64,000 nt of DNA from Flavonifractor sp. An92 (GCF_002159175.1 NZ_NFGZ01000009.1:57606-121605), one strand, 5' to 3'; counted from the first letter of the stretch, positions 46,896 through 64,000 are shown. Numbers and translations: made by a program. The notes: a model not told the origin generated them from the letters alone.

Positions 46896-48095
46896 TTACT
46901 CCTCGATGTCGATGACGACGCCGGAGCCAACGGTACGGCCGCCCTCGCGGATAGCGAAGCGCAGGCCCTTCTCGATGGCGATGGGGGTGATCAGCTCGAC
47001 CTTCATGTCGACGTTATCGCCAGGCATGCACATCTCGGTGCCCTCGGGCAGGGTGATGACGCCGGTAACGTCGGTGGTACGGAAGTAGAACTGGGGACGA
47101 TAGTTGTTGAAGAAGGGGGTGTGACGGCCACCCTCGTCCTTGCTCAGGACGTACACCTGGCCCACGAACTTGGTGTGGGGGTGGATGGAGCCGGGCTTAC
47201 ACAGAACCTGGCCACGCTCGATGTCGGTCTTGGACACGCCGCGCAGCAGGCAGCCAGCGTTATCACCGGCCTCGATGAAGTCCAGGGTCTTGCGGAACAT
47301 CTCCATGGAGGTGACGACGGTCTTCTTCTTCTCGTCGGTCAGGCCCACGATCTCGACTTCCTCGCCGGCCTTCAGCTGGCCACGCTCGACACGGCCAGTG
47401 GCCACGGTGCCGCGGCCGGTGATGGTGAAGACGTCCTCGACGGGCATCAGGAAGGGCATGTCGGCCTTACGGTCGGGAGTGGGGATATAGTTGTCGACAG
47501 CGTCCATCAGCTCCTTGATGCAGGCGAAGTCGGGATCGTCCACGCCGCCCTCGCAGGTCAGAGCGTTCAGAGCGGAGCCCTTGATGACGGGGATCTCGTC
47601 GCCGGGGAACTCATAGCCGGTCAGGGTCTCGCGGACCTCCATCTCGACCAGCTCCAGCAGCTCCTCGTCGTCGACCTGATCACACTTGTTCAGGAACACG
47701 ACGATGGCGGGCACGCCGACCTGACGGGCCAGCAGGATGTGCTCCTTGGTCTGAGCCATGGGGCCGTCGGTGGCGGCGATGACCAGGATAGCGCCGTCCA
47801 TCTGAGCAGCGCCGGTGATCATGTTCTTGATATAGTCGGCGTGGCCCGGGCAGTCAACGTGAGCGTAGTGACGGGCGTCGGTCTCGTACTCGACGTGAGC
47901 GGTGTTGATGGTGATGCCGCGCTCGCGCTCCTCGGGAGCCTTGTCGATGCTGGAGTAGTCCTCGTACTGAGCCTGACCCTTCAGAGCCAGATACTTGGTG
48001 ATAGCGGCGGTCAGGGTGGTCTTGCCGTGGTCAACGTGGCCGATGGTGCCGATGTTGACATGGGGCTTGGTGCGCTCAAACTTCTGCTTAGCCAT
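46896..48095 (-). CDS. tuf: Elongation factor Tu
   Basis: A 399-residue EF-Tu: G domain with GHVDHGKTT (P-loop), [12 protein letters not shown] and NKCDQVD, then the two beta-barrels that bind aminoacyl-tRNA. It delivers aminoacyl-tRNA to the ribosome. It is the last gene of the str cluster but has its own promoter and terminator. Confidence 0.97.
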   Translation of the reverse strand: MAKQKFERTKPHVNIGTIGHVDHGKTTLTAAITKYLALKGQAQYEDYSSIDKAPEERERGITINTAHVEYETDARHYAHVDCPGHADYIKNMITGAAQMDGAILVIAATDGPMAQTKEHILLARQVGVPAIVVFLNKCDQVDDEELLELVEMEVRETLTGYEFPGDEIPVIKGSALNALTCEGGVDDPDFACIKELMDAVDNYIPTPDRKADMPFLMPVEDVFTITGRGTVATGRVERGQLKAGEEVEIVGLTDEKKKTVVTSMEMFRKTLDFIEAGDNAGCLLRGVSKTDIERGQVLCKPGSIHPHTKFVGQVYVLSKDEGGRHTPFFNNYRPQFYFRTTDVTGVITLPEGTEMCMPGDNVDMKVELITPIAIEKGLRFAIREGGRTVGSGVVIDIEE

Positions 48096-48158
48096 GTTTG
48101 ATTAGCCTCCTTGAATCGGTTGTAAATGAATTTGGGGTTGTTGCCCAATGATGATGCT

Positions 48159-48187
48159 ATTTTATCCTACTGTGGGACAAAATGCAA
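48159..48187 (-). promoter_or_regulatory. Promoter of tuf
   Basis: Minus strand -35 TTGCAT (48187-48182), 17-base spacer, -10 TAAAAT (48164-48159) in the gap between fusA and tuf. It allows extra expression of tuf beyond read-through from the str operon. Confidence 0.7.
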
Positions 48188-48207
48188 CCTCATTTTTACG
48201 CAGTCGA

Positions 48208-50313
48208 TCAGTCGTCCCGACGGCCGCGCTCGGCAATGATCTTCTCAGCGATGTTCTTGGGCACTTCCACGTAGCTGTGGGGCTCCATGGAGTACTGGCC
48301 ACGGCCCTGAGTGCGGGAACGCAGGTCAGTGGCGTAGCCGAACATCTCGCTCAGGGGCACCAGGGCGTCGATAGCCTGGGCGCCGGGGCGGGCCTCCATG
48401 CCCTGGATCTGGCCACGGCGAGCGTTCAGGTCGCCGATGACGTCGCCCATATAGTCCTCGGGGACGATGACGTCCACCTTCATGATGGGCTCCAGGAGCA
48501 CAGCGCCGGCCTTGCGGCAGGCCTCCTTGAAGGCCATGGAGCCGGCGATCTTAAAGGCCATTTCAGAGGAGTCGACCTCGTGATAAGAGCCGTCGTACAG
48601 GGTGACCTTCACGTCCTCCACGGGGTAACCGGCCAGAACACCGGCCTGCATGGCGCCCTGAATACCGGCGTCGACAGCAGGGATATACTCCTTGGGGATG
48701 GCGCCGCCCACGATGGAGTTGACAAACTCGTAGCCCTTGCCGGACTCGTTGGGCTCCACACGGATCTTGACGTGACCGTACTGGCCCTTACCGCCGGACT
48801 GACGGGCATACTTGGTGTCCTGCTCCACGCTCTTGCGGATGGTCTCCTTGTAGGCAACCTGGGGAGCGCCCACGTTGGCCTCGACCTTGTACTCACGCAG
48901 CAGACGGTCGACGATGATCTCCAGGTGCAGCTCGCCCATGCCGGCGATGATGGTCTGACCAGTCTCCTCGTCGGTGTAGGTCTTGAAGGTGGGGTCCTCC
49001 TCAGCCAGCTTGGCCAGAGCGATGCCCATCTTCTCCTGACCAGCCTTGGTCTTGGGCTCGATGGCCACGCGGATAACAGGCTCGGGGAACTCCATGGACT
49101 CCAGGATGATGGGAGCCTTCTCGTCGCACAGAGTGTCGCCGGTGGTGGAATTCTTCAGGCCGATGACGGCGGCGATGTCGCCGGAGTACACGGTCTCGAT
49201 GTCCTCACGGTGGTTGGCGTGCATCTGCAGGATGCGGCCGATACGCTCACGCTGCTTCTTGGTGGAGTTGAGCACGGTGGTACCGGTGTTCAGCACGCCG
49301 GAGTACACACGGATGAAGCTCAGACGGCCCACGAAGGGATCGGTGGCGATCTTGAAGGCCAGAGCGGAGAAAGGAGCGTTGTCGTCGGCGGGACGCTCGT
49401 CCTCCTCCTCGGTGTCGGGATTCACGCCCTTGATGGCGGGAATGTCCAGAGGAGAGGGCATATAGTCCACGATGGCGTCAAGCAGCTTCTGCACGCCCTT
49501 GTTCTTGTAGGAAGTACCGCAGACCACGGGAACCAGCAGGTTCTCGATGGTGCCCTTACGCAGGGCGGCGCGGATCTTCTCCTGAGGGATGGGCTGCTCC
49601 TCCAGGGCCAGCTCCATGATCTCGTCGTCGATGTCAGCGACAGCGTCGATGAGCTTGGTGCGGTACTCCTGGGCCAGCTCCATCATGTCGGCGGGGATCT
49701 CCTCCACGCGCATATCCTTGCCCATGTCATCGTAGTAGATGTCAGCGTCCATCTCCACCAGGTCGATGATACCCTTGAAGGTCTCCTCCTTGCCGATGGG
49801 GAGCTGGATGGGCACGGCGTTACACTTCAGGCGGTCGTGGATCATGTTGAGCACGTTGTAGAAGTCAGCGCCCATGATGTCCATCTTATTGACGTAGATC
49901 ATGCGGGGGACCTTGTAGTGGTCGGCCTGACGCCACACGGTCTCGGACTGAGGCTCAACGCCGCCCTTGGCGCACATGACGGTCACGGAGCCGTCCAGCA
50001 CGCGCAGGGAGCGCTCCACCTCGACGGTGAAGTCCACGTGGCCCGGGGTGTCGATGATGTTGATACGGGTCTGGGGGAACTGATCCTTGGTTCCCTTCCA
50101 GTAGCAGGTGGTGGCGGCGGAGGTGATGGTGATGCCGCGCTCCTGCTCCTGAGCCATCCAGTCCATGGTGGCGGTACCATCATGGGTCTCACCGATCTTG
50201 TAGTTAACACCGGTGTAGAACAGGATACGCTCGGTCGTGGTGGTCTTACCGGCATCGATGTGAGCCATGATGCCGATGTTACGGGTATTCTGCAGGGTAA
50301 CCTTTCTAGCCAT
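48208..50313 (-). CDS. fusA: Elongation factor G
   Basis: A 701-residue EF-G with P-loop [15 protein letters not shown], switch [17 protein letters not shown] and the five-domain length of the ribosomal translocase (not the tetracycline-resistance paralogue). It lies 15 bases after rpsG in the str operon. Confidence 0.97.
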   Translation of the reverse strand: MARKVTLQNTRNIGIMAHIDAGKTTTTERILFYTGVNYKIGETHDGTATMDWMAQEQERGITITSAATTCYWKGTKDQFPQTRINIIDTPGHVDFTVEVERSLRVLDGSVTVMCAKGGVEPQSETVWRQADHYKVPRMIYVNKMDIMGADFYNVLNMIHDRLKCNAVPIQLPIGKEETFKGIIDLVEMDADIYYDDMGKDMRVEEIPADMMELAQEYRTKLIDAVADIDDEIMELALEEQPIPQEKIRAALRKGTIENLLVPVVCGTSYKNKGVQKLLDAIVDYMPSPLDIPAIKGVNPDTEEEDERPADDNAPFSALAFKIATDPFVGRLSFIRVYSGVLNTGTTVLNSTKKQRERIGRILQMHANHREDIETVYSGDIAAVIGLKNSTTGDTLCDEKAPIILESMEFPEPVIRVAIEPKTKAGQEKMGIALAKLAEEDPTFKTYTDEETGQTIIAGMGELHLEIIVDRLLREYKVEANVGAPQVAYKETIRKSVEQDTKYARQSGGKGQYGHVKIRVEPNESGKGYEFVNSIVGGAIPKEYIPAVDAGIQGAMQAGVLAGYPVEDVKVTLYDGSYHEVDSSEMAFKIAGSMAFKEACRKAGAVLLEPIMKVDVIVPEDYMGDVIGDLNARRGQIQGMEARPGAQAIDALVPLSEMFGYATDLRSRTQGRGQYSMEPHSYVEVPKNIAEKIIAERGRRDD

Positions 50314-50328
50314 ATGCTGTTACCCTCC

Positions 50329-50799
50329 TTACCAGCGGTAGTGAGCGAAGGCCTTGTTGGACTCGGCCATCTTGTGGGTGTCCTCGCGCTTCTTCACGGC
50401 GGAACCCAGGTTGTTGGCGGCGTCCATGATCTCGCCGGCCAGGCGCTCCTTCATGGTCTTCTCGCTGCGGGCGCGAGCATAAGTGGTCAGCCAGCGCAGA
50501 CCCAGGGTCTGACGGCGCTCAGGACGAACCTCGATGGGCACCTGGTAGGTGGCGCCGCCGACACGGCGAGCCTTGACCTCCAGGGACGGCATGATGTTCT
50601 CCAGAGCGGTGGTGAAGACCTCCAGAGGATCCTTCTCGGTCTTCTCCTTGATGATGTCGAAAGCGCTGTAAACCACCTTCTGGGCCACGCCCTTCTTGCC
50701 ATCCAGCATGATGCTGTTGACGAGCTTGGTCACCAGAACGGAGTTATAGAGCGGGTCGGGCAGAACCTCCCGCTTGGGTACATTACCTCTTCTGGGCAC
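50329..50799 (-). CDS. rpsG: 30S ribosomal protein S7
   Basis: A 156-residue S7. The start is a GTG ([12 protein letters not shown] follows) with AAGGAGGG 7 bases upstream, giving the usual family length; an ATG further upstream would add six residues that are really the ribosome-binding site. S7 nucleates assembly of the 30S head and in other bacteria represses its operon by binding the rpsL-rpsG spacer. Confidence 0.96.
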   Translation of the reverse strand: MPRRGNVPKREVLPDPLYNSVLVTKLVNSIMLDGKKGVAQKVVYSAFDIIKEKTEKDPLEVFTTALENIMPSLEVKARRVGGATYQVPIEVRPERRQTLGLRWLTTYARARSEKTMKERLAGEIMDAANNLGSAVKKREDTHKMAESNKAFAHYRW

Positions 50800-51012
50800 T
50801 TTGCTTCCCTCCTTCATAGTATGATTTCATAGGTACTCGAAGATCCCCACGAGGGGGGACCCCCGTGTAAGACAAGTGCCTGCTTGTCCAGTGCCTTTCC
50901 GAGGTCTACCCTTATATGGTAAACGCTCGGCAAGGCGATGTGCCTTGCGCGCATGCGCATAGTGCATTTCAGTGTCCGGCGCTATGCCGGAAGTCGTACG
51001 GAGTGCGGAGAA
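50800..51012 (-). promoter_or_regulatory. Long structured rpsL-rpsG spacer, candidate S7 autoregulatory RNA
   Basis: 213 bases between rpsL and rpsG with a series of potential hairpins on the minus strand: TCCGGC/GCCGGA, GCAAGGC/GCCTTGC, ACAAG/CTTGT and a G-run/C-run stem next to rpsG. In Escherichia coli S7 binds this spacer to repress translation; equivalence here is inference. Confidence 0.45.
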
Positions 51013-51447
51013 TTACTTCTTCGCGCCGCCCTTGCCGGCCTTGGGCCGCTTGGCGCCGTACTTGGAACGGCCCTGCATACGGCCGTTGACGCCCTGGGTG
51101 TCCAGAGTGCCGCGGATGATGTGGTAACGAACACCGGGCAGGTCCTTGACACGGCCGCCACGGATCATGACCACGGAGTGCTCCTGCAGGTTGTGGCCGA
51201 CACCGGGAATGTAGGCGGTGACCTCGTAACCGTTGGTCAGACGCACACGGGCGATCTTACGCAGAGCGGAGTTCGGCTTCTTAGGAGTGGCCGTACGGAC
51301 CGCGGTGCAGACACCTCTCTTCTGGGGAGAGGGCAGATCGGTCTCCTTGTTCTTCAGGGTGTTCAGGCCATACTGCATGGCAGGAGAATTGGACTTGTAG
51401 GTCGCCTGCTCACGGCCCTTGCGGACGAGCTGGTTAAAAGTAGGCAT
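51013..51447 (-). CDS. rpsL: 30S ribosomal protein S12
   Basis: A 144-residue S12. The decoding-site loop [13 protein letters not shown] is present with the Lys whose change gives streptomycin resistance, so the sequence looks sensitive. The basic C-terminal tail ([18 protein letters not shown]) is usual. GGAGG precedes ATG. Confidence 0.96.
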   Translation of the reverse strand: MPTFNQLVRKGREQATYKSNSPAMQYGLNTLKNKETDLPSPQKRGVCTAVRTATPKKPNSALRKIARVRLTNGYEVTAYIPGVGHNLQEHSVVMIRGGRVKDLPGVRYHIIRGTLDTQGVNGRMQGRSKYGAKRPKAGKGGAKK

Positions 51448-51522
51448 GAAGTGGTTCCTCCTTTCTTTGAGTGATACATAAATTTATTTTAACCAAATGA
51501 CCCGGAGATCATTCAGCTAAAA

Positions 51523-51765
51523 TCAACGCAGCAACGCGGCGACGGCGGAGCCCACCGCGATGCCGCAGGCGGAACCCAGATCCTTCATGCGTTCCACCCG
51601 CTCCACAGGGACGCTGCGCTCCCGGCACATGGCCTCCACGGGCTCGATGACCCGGGGGTCGGCGTCCTCGGCCAGATAGACCCGGGCGGCAGTCCCGTCG
51701 CCCAGCGCGCGCTTGGTCTGCTTCGCGCCCACGACCTTGCGGCCGCTCTTCAGTTCGTTGAGCAT
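51523..51765 (-). CDS. L7Ae-family ribosomal protein (YbxF-like)
   Basis: An 80-residue kink-turn RNA-binding protein of the L7Ae/L30e/S12e superfamily (ELKSGRKVVGAKQTKRAL; VYLAEDADPRVIEPVEAMC). It is the first gene of the str operon, as in Bacillus (ybxF). The ATG with AGGAGG 9 bases upstream is preferred to a GTG two codons earlier. Confidence 0.85.
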   Translation of the reverse strand: MLNELKSGRKVVGAKQTKRALGDGTAARVYLAEDADPRVIEPVEAMCRERSVPVERVERMKDLGSACGIAVGSAVAALLR

Positions 51766-51851
51766 CCCCACGCGCCTCCTTTTTTCTTCCCAGCAGAGCC
51801 GGTTCAGGTCGGGTCGATCCTGCGCAGTTTTTCAGTCCCGCGCAATTTTGG

Positions 51852-51880
51852 ATTATACCATATGGATACTCACTCGTCAA
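51852..51880 (-). promoter_or_regulatory. Promoter of the str operon
   Basis: Minus strand -35 TTGACG (51880-51875), 17-base spacer, -10 TATAAT (51857-51852), near-consensus, about 85 bases before the L7Ae-like start and just after the rpoC terminator. Confidence 0.9.
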
Positions 51881-51959
51881 GCAGAAAAGAGCCCGGAATT
51901 TCCCTTTTTTCAGCTTCACTCTCCGTCAAAGTATCCAGTCTCCGCCGGAGTATGCAAAA

Positions 51960-51989
51960 GGGGGCGCGCCGGGTCTGCGGCACGCCCCC
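51960..51989 (-). terminator. Terminator of rpoBC
   Basis: On the minus strand an 11-bp GC-rich stem with one G-T pair (51989-51979 and 51970-51960) is followed by TTTTGC, about 20 bases past the rpoC stop. Confidence 0.8.
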
Positions 51990-52008
51990 TGTTCAGGACT
52001 TTGCTGGA

Positions 52009-55839
<3,831 letters not shown>

Positions 55840-55862
55840 GGATTATGATTCCTCCCTCTCTC

Positions 55863-59573
<3,711 letters not shown>

Positions 59574-59890
59574 TCGAATGACCATTCCTTTCCCTTAGCG
59601 TCTTGGCCGCGGCGGCGGCTCTGTCCTGGCGGTCCTGTCTGGAGTACCCTCCAAACTTTTCGGTCGTCCGCCCTCCTCACGGGCGGATATCGCATCCGTT
59701 CCGGGGGTTTTGGGCCCCCTCTACCTCATAGCTCCCGGCATTTTGTCCAAACGGGCCGTGCTCCGCGAACTCGATACGCCCGAGCACGTTTACATTTTGT
59801 CTCCCGTTTCTCTTGCGGCGTGGGCCGGAAGCTGGTATACTCTGAAGTACCGTGGGAGGGTGCTGGAATCGGAGCCTTTGGCTATAAGAG
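59574..59890 (-). promoter_or_regulatory. Long leader of rpoBC
   Basis: About 317 untranslated bases from the predicted start to rpoB. It contains GC-rich potential hairpins, including TCCGCCC/GGGCGGA (59667-59687) and a G5/C5 pairing (about 59700-59722). No T-run follows them. A long structured leader hints at post-initiation control, for which there is no direct evidence. Confidence 0.5.
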
Positions 59891-59896
59891 CATTTT

Positions 59897-59925
59897 ATTG
59901 TACCATGCCCTTCCCGGTCCGTCAA
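59897..59925 (-). promoter_or_regulatory. Promoter of rpoBC
   Basis: Minus strand -35 TTGACG (59925-59920), 17-base spacer, -10 TACAAT (59902-59897). It is the only good promoter in the gap between rpoB and the divergent membrane-protein gene. Confidence 0.85.
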
Positions 59926-59992
59926 GCCCTTTCCCCCGGTCCGGAGTGATTTCCGGGCTTTTTTTATATCTTTTTTCAGGAGGTCCTGCTCC

Positions 59993-61354
59993 ATGTCTCC
60001 TTCTCTCACCGCGCCCAGGCCGGTGTGCGTGTCCTGCGCCGCCGGCGGTGGGGCGCTTTTGCTGCTCGCGCTCCTCTGGAGCGGCAAGTGGACCCAGGGC
60101 ACACTCCCGGTCCGGCTGGCCGCGGGCCTCTTCCTGTTGGCGCTGGCCCTGCTGGCGGTGCTGCTGCTGGTCCGGGCGGGCCTGAAGCAAAACGGCCTGC
60201 TCCTGGCCCTCCTCCCCATCGGCGTTGCCTTCTTTGTCCGTGCGGCGTGCATGGACTATGTGTCCTACGACTACCGGGACTTCCTCTCCCAGTGGGCTGC
60301 CTTCTTCCGGGACAACGGGGGCTTCGCCGCCATCAAAGAACAAATCGGAGACTATAACGTCCCCTACCTCTATTTTATGGCCGCCATCTCCTACCTCCCC
60401 ATGCCGGACCTCTACGCCATCAAGCTCTTCTCCATCCTCTTTGACGTGGTACTGGCCTGGGGCGGGCTGCGTCTGGCCCGGGTTCTGGCTCCGGAGCACC
60501 CCGCAGCGGGGTACGCCGCGTTCCTCGCGCTGCTCCTCCTCCCCACTGTGGTGCTCAACGGCTCCTACTGGGGCCAGTGCGACAGCCTGTACGGGGCCCT
60601 GGTCCTCCACGCCCTGGCCTGCGTGCTGGACCGGAAGCCGGTCCCCTCGGTGGTGCTGCTGGCGGTGGCCTTCTCCTTTAAATTACAGACCATCTTCCTT
60701 ATCCCCCTGTGGGGCGCCTTCTGGCTGTGCGGGAAGGTGAAGTTCCGCCACTTGCTGGCCTTCCCCCTCACCTACTTCCTCACCGCCCTCCCCGCCCTGC
60801 TGCTGGGCAAGCCCCTGGGGGACATTCTGGGGGTGTATGTGAAGCAGGCCGGGCAGTACGACCAGAAGCTGGTGTTCAACGCCCCCACCCTCTTCGCCCT
60901 CCTCCCCTCCACCGTGGAGCTGAGCGAGAGCGCCATGTCCGCCCTGGCCAAGCTGGGCATCGCGGCGGCCTTCGTGCTGTGTCTGATGGTGCTGGGGCTG
61001 CTGCTGTGGCGGCGGGAGGACCTGACCGCCCACACCTGGATGGCCGCGGCGGCGGTGCTGGCGGTGGGCATCCCCTACCTGCTGCCCTATATGCACGAGC
61101 GGTATTTCTTCCTGGCCGATGTGGTCATCCTGGCCTGGGCCTGCGCCCGGCGGCGCTCTCTGCCCCTGGCCCTGCTGGTGCAGGTGGGGTCCCTGGCCTC
61201 CTACGCCGTGTACCTGCGCCTCAAATACAACTTCATTCTCCGCGCCTTCGGGCAGTACTGGGTCATGGCCCTGGAATCTCTGGTGATGCTGGCCGCCCTG
61301 GTCGTGGCGCTCCACTTCTTCCTCCGGGCGCTGCAGACCGCTCAGGACGCATAA
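59993..61354 (+). CDS. Multi-pass membrane glycosyltransferase-like protein (GT-C type)
   Basis: A 453-residue polytopic protein with about 10-12 transmembrane segments. The first long outside loop carries an acidic motif (DYVSYDYRDFLSQWAAFF), and the rest (SYWGQCDSLYGALVLHAL; PYLLPYMHERYFFLADVV) has the look of lipid-linked-sugar-dependent GT-C mannosyltransferase-like enzymes. Acceptor and donor are unknown. AGGAGG precedes ATG. It is divergent from rpoB and ends in a terminator shared with pepT. Confidence 0.75.
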   Translation: MSPSLTAPRPVCVSCAAGGGALLLLALLWSGKWTQGTLPVRLAAGLFLLALALLAVLLLVRAGLKQNGLLLALLPIGVAFFVRAACMDYVSYDYRDFLSQWAAFFRDNGGFAAIKEQIGDYNVPYLYFMAAISYLPMPDLYAIKLFSILFDVVLAWGGLRLARVLAPEHPAAGYAAFLALLLLPTVVLNGSYWGQCDSLYGALVLHALACVLDRKPVPSVVLLAVAFSFKLQTIFLIPLWGAFWLCGKVKFRHLLAFPLTYFLTALPALLLGKPLGDILGVYVKQAGQYDQKLVFNAPTLFALLPSTVELSESAMSALAKLGIAAAFVLCLMVLGLLLWRREDLTAHTWMAAAAVLAVGIPYLLPYMHERYFFLADVVILAWACARRRSLPLALLVQVGSLASYAVYLRLKYNFILRAFGQYWVMALESLVMLAALVVALHFFLRALQTAQDA

Positions 61355-61384
61355 ACGGGTGGGACCGAATCGGTCCCACCCGTT
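61354..61384. terminator. Convergent terminator between the GT-C-type gene and pepT
   Basis: A perfect 14-bp stem (61354-61367 and 61371-61384) with loop AAT and a following TTTTC; it begins at the stop codon of the rightward gene and lies 3 bases past pepT. Confidence 0.85.
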
Positions 61385-61387
61385 TTC

Positions 61388-62611
61388 TTACTCGTGTGTC
61401 TCCACCGTCACCAGACGGACCAGCACTTCCACCATCTTCTCCAGCGCAAAGACCGGGATGTACTCATGGACGCCGTGGAAATTGGCGCCGCCGGTGCAGA
61501 GGTTGGGACAGGGCAGCCCCCGGAAGGACAGCCGTGCCCCGTCGGTGCCGCCCCGGATGGGGCTCTCCTCCGGCGTGATACCGCAGGCCTCCATGGCGGC
61601 CCGGGCTTTCAGGATGAGGTACATGTGGGGCTCGATCTTCTCCCGCATGTTGGCGTACTGCTCGGTGATGGTCACCTCTACGGTGCCCTCCCCCCACTGA
61701 TCGTTGAGCCGGGCGGCGATGGTCCGGAGGGTCTCCTCCCGCTGCTCCAGCCCCTCCCGGGTGAAATCCCGGAGGATGAAGTGGAGCTCCGCCGTGGTCT
61801 CGTCTCCGGCGGCATAGCCCAGGTGGTAGAAGCCCTCATACCCCTCGGTGTGGGCGGGGGTCTCCTCCGCCGGGAGCTGCCCCACGAAGGAGTGGGCAAT
61901 GAGAAGGGCGTTTTTCATCTTGTTCTTGGCCGAGCCCGGGTGGATGTTCACGCCGTGGACGGTGACCACGCCCTTGGAGGCGTCGAAGTTCTCATAATTG
62001 AGCTCGCCCAGCTCGCCGCCGTCCACGGTGTAGGCCACCGCCGCGCCGAAGCCCTCCACGTCAAAGCCGTCGGAGCCACGGCCCACCTCCTCGTCGGGGG
62101 TGAAGCCCACGGCGATGCGGCCGTGGGGGATCTCCGGGTGGAGGGCCAGATGCTCCACCGCCGAGACGATCTCGGCCACACCGGCCTTGTCGTCCGCCCC
62201 CAGCAGGGTCTTGCCGTCGGTGACGATCAGGTCCTTTCCGATGTAGCGGGAGAGGCTCTCGAACTCCTTCGGGTCCAGGGACACCCCGGTCTCCGGGTCC
62301 AGCACGATGGTCTCCCCCTCATAGCGCACGATGCGGGGCTTCACGTTGGCCCCTGACGCACTGGGCGAGGTGTCCATGTGGGCGATGAGCCCCATGCAGG
62401 GCACCCCCTCGCACCCCGGCGTGGCGGGCAGCCAGCCGTAGACATAGCCCTTCTCATCCATGTGGGCGTTCTGCAGCCCGATGGCGGTCAGTTCCTCCGC
62501 CAGGGCCGCGCCCAGCACTTTTTGCTTGGCGGTACTGGGGCTGTCGGTGGAATCCTCGTCCGACTGGGTATCATAGGACACATAATGCAAAAATCGTTCG
62601 GTCACCTGCAC
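61388..62611 (-). CDS. pepT: Peptidase T (tripeptide aminopeptidase)
   Basis: A 407-residue M20 metallopeptidase. Zinc and catalytic motifs: GLIAHMDTSPSASG, GADDKAGVAEIV, GFTPDEEVGRGSDGFD. The dimerisation domain (about 210-320) lies between. It removes N-terminal residues from tripeptides in the cytoplasm. The start GTG-CAG-GTG-ACC has AAAGGA upstream and gives the usual length; a longer frame is open but lacks a ribosome-binding site. Confidence 0.93.
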   Translation of the reverse strand: MQVTERFLHYVSYDTQSDEDSTDSPSTAKQKVLGAALAEELTAIGLQNAHMDEKGYVYGWLPATPGCEGVPCMGLIAHMDTSPSASGANVKPRIVRYEGETIVLDPETGVSLDPKEFESLSRYIGKDLIVTDGKTLLGADDKAGVAEIVSAVEHLALHPEIPHGRIAVGFTPDEEVGRGSDGFDVEGFGAAVAYTVDGGELGELNYENFDASKGVVTVHGVNIHPGSAKNKMKNALLIAHSFVGQLPAEETPAHTEGYEGFYHLGYAAGDETTAELHFILRDFTREGLEQREETLRTIAARLNDQWGEGTVEVTITEQYANMREKIEPHMYLILKARAAMEACGITPEESPIRGGTDGARLSFRGLPCPNLCTGGANFHGVHEYIPVFALEKMVEVLVRLVTVETHE

Positions 62612-62739
62612 GGGAGATCGCTTCCTTTCTATGGTCCGCCCCACTTGACGGGCGGGCGGTAACGGGATAGACTGGAATCAGACGGCGCGGTTTGCGCACG
62701 GCCTTTTGGATATTGTACCACAGATGAGGTGATTTGACT

Positions 62740-63675
62740 ATGGCAGACTTTCCGGCCTTCTCCTTCCCCTCCAGCGACGGCGTCCACACCGTCCAGGCCG
62801 CCCGATGGCTCCCGGAGGGCCCCCCCAGGGGGGTGGTGCAGCTGGTCCACGGCATCTCAGAGCACATGGGGCGCTATGACAACTTCGCCCGCTTCCTCAC
62901 CGCCCACGGCTTCGCCGTGTGCGGACACGACCACCTGGGCCACGGCCGTACTGCCCGGGGACCGGAGGAGTACGGATTTCTGGGCGAGCGGGACGGCTGG
63001 GAGCACCTGGCCCAGGACGTCCGGGCCCTGCGGGTGCGGATGGGGGAAGTGTTTGACGGCGTCCCCTACTTCCTGCTGGGCCACTCCATGGGCTCCTTCG
63101 TGGCCCGGACCTACCTCATTCGCTGGCCGGGCACGGTGGACGGGTGCATCCTCTCCGGCACCGGCCAGGAGAAAGCCCCCCTCGTCGCCTTCGGCAAAGC
63201 GGTGTCCTCTCTGCTGTGCGCCCTGCGGGGGCCCAACACCCGCAGCGCCCTGGTGACCTCCCTCTCCCTGGGCGCGTACAACCGGCAGTTCCGCCCCAAC
63301 CGCACCCCCAACGACTGGATCAGCCGGGATGAGGCGGTGGTGGACGCCTACAACGCCGACCCCCTGTGCCGCTTCGTGCCCACGGTGGGCATGTTCCGGG
63401 ACATGATGGGGGGCCTCCAGTTCATCGGCAGCCCCGCCAACGTCAAACGCATGGACCCCAACACCCCCATTCTGTTCTTCTCCGGCGACCGCGACCCGGT
63501 GGGGAGCAACGGCGCGGGCGTGCGCCGGGTGGCCGAGCTCTTCCGGGAGGCCGGTGTGAAGGACCTCACCCTTACCCTCTACCCCGAGGGGCGGCACGAG
63601 ATGCTCAATGAGCTCAACCGGCAGGCGGTCTACCAGGACGTGCTCGCCTGGCTGGAGGGACACCTCCCCCGTTAA
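62740..63675 (+). CDS. Alpha/beta hydrolase, lysophospholipase/monoacylglycerol-lipase type
   Basis: A 311-residue serine hydrolase: oxyanion region (VVQLVHGISEHMGRY), nucleophile Ser in GHSMGSFVA, Asp in SGDRDPVG and His in YPEGRHEMLNE. No signal peptide, so it is cytoplasmic. Likely substrates are mono-acyl glycerides or lysophospholipids; not provable here. ATG at 62740 has GAGGTG 8 bases upstream, better than the TTG two codons earlier. Confidence 0.88.
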   Translation: MADFPAFSFPSSDGVHTVQAARWLPEGPPRGVVQLVHGISEHMGRYDNFARFLTAHGFAVCGHDHLGHGRTARGPEEYGFLGERDGWEHLAQDVRALRVRMGEVFDGVPYFLLGHSMGSFVARTYLIRWPGTVDGCILSGTGQEKAPLVAFGKAVSSLLCALRGPNTRSALVTSLSLGAYNRQFRPNRTPNDWISRDEAVVDAYNADPLCRFVPTVGMFRDMMGGLQFIGSPANVKRMDPNTPILFFSGDRDPVGSNGAGVRRVAELFREAGVKDLTLTLYPEGRHEMLNELNRQAVYQDVLAWLEGHLPR

Positions 63676-63761
63676 AAATTTTGTACGCGCAAATGCGTAT
63701 AAAACAGCGGCCACGCGGCTATCCTAGGTCCAGAAACGGATTTTCCGAGGAGGTTTTTCGT

Positions 63762-63971
63762 ATGTTTCTGGACAAAATCGCCCTGATTCTGGTCATCATC
63801 GGCGGCCTGAACTGGGGCAGCATCGGCCTGTTCCGCTTTGACCTGGTGGCCTTTCTCTTCGGCGGCTCGGACAGCCTCATCAGCCGCATCGTCTATATCC
63901 TGGTGGGCGTGGGCGCCCTGTGGTGCATCTCCCTGCTCTTCCGGGACACCCGCTCCGACAGCCATACCTGA
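63762..63971 (+). CDS. DUF378-family small membrane protein
   Basis: A 69-residue protein with two transmembrane helices (DKIALILVIIGGLNWGSIGL; IVYILVGVGALWCISLLF), matching DUF378 (YuzA-like), including the conserved GGLNWG motif. GAGGAGG precedes ATG. Its function is unknown. Confidence 0.85.
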   Translation: MFLDKIALILVIIGGLNWGSIGLFRFDLVAFLFGGSDSLISRIVYILVGVGALWCISLLFRDTRSDSHT

Positions 63972-64000
63972 TCCCCTCCGGCGGGCCGCAGCTGCGGCCC

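Noticed and set aside
48148..50832. Open frame of 894 codons opposite fusA and rpsG
   Set aside because: Antisense shadow spanning two real genes and their spacer; no start signal.

Overview
The window looks like chromosome of a Gram-positive anaerobe of the class Clostridia, most likely an Oscillospiraceae-type gut bacterium. Evidence: lipoprotein and ribosome-binding signals typical of Firmicutes, a greA-lysS pair, an str operon (L7Ae-like protein, rpsL, rpsG, fusA, tuf) directly behind rpoB-rpoC, and very G/C-rich third codon positions from about 35.6 kb onward. Base composition, judged by eye, divides it into three zones: about 1-10.7 kb (intermediate), about 11.1-35.6 kb (lower G+C, foreign-looking) and 35.6-64 kb (high G+C core chromosome).

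Zone 1 (1-10.7 kb) holds two paralogous NitT/TauT-type ABC import cassettes, each next to a Crp/Fnr-family regulator (the first one is cut by the window edge), two cupins, and a 1287-residue fusion of two BadF/HgdC-type activase domains with a DUF2229 2-hydroxyacyl-CoA-dehydratase-like part. Three copies of a 14-bp inverted repeat, (G/A)TTGC-N4-GCAAC, lie in front of the cupins, the second ABC operon and the fusion protein. In all three the repeat centre is exactly 29.5 bp from a good -10 hexamer, the spacing of a class II (-41.5) Crp/Fnr activator. This ties import, cupins and an ATP-driven reductase-like protein into one candidate regulon of unknown substrate.

Zone 2 (about 11.1-35.1 kb) is an integrated element: a divergent SLOG/XRE pair, a ParM/ParR segregation pair, two very large unknown proteins, an NAD-dependent DNA ligase, PcfJ- and PcfK/AcrIIA9-like proteins, a CHC2-TOPRIM primase, a Rad52/RecT-like candidate annealase, a RecD2-like helicase and a YqaJ exonuclease, nearly all in one leftward run started from a promoter near 33.1 kb, then an excisionase and a tyrosine integrase at the right end beside lysS. 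I see no relaxase, type IV secretion, capsid or packaging gene. The integrase and the primase are both interrupted by single frameshifts, so the copy may be immobile or decaying unless these are sequence errors. The leader of the replication operon carries two successive intrinsic-terminator-like hairpins, suggesting attenuation control.

Zone 3 (35.1-64 kb) is housekeeping: lysS (with an unusual low-G+C C-terminal tRNA-binding domain abutting the element), greA, an S41 protease, the ftsE-ftsX-M23 peptidase division cluster, a PucR-type regulator, a pseudouridine synthase, MscS, tuf, fusA, rpsG, rpsL, an L7Ae-like protein, rpoC, rpoB, a GT-C-type membrane protein, pepT, an alpha/beta hydrolase and a DUF378 membrane protein. 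Consensus-like promoters are visible for greA-lysS, the PucR-type gene, mscS, tuf, the str operon and rpoB.
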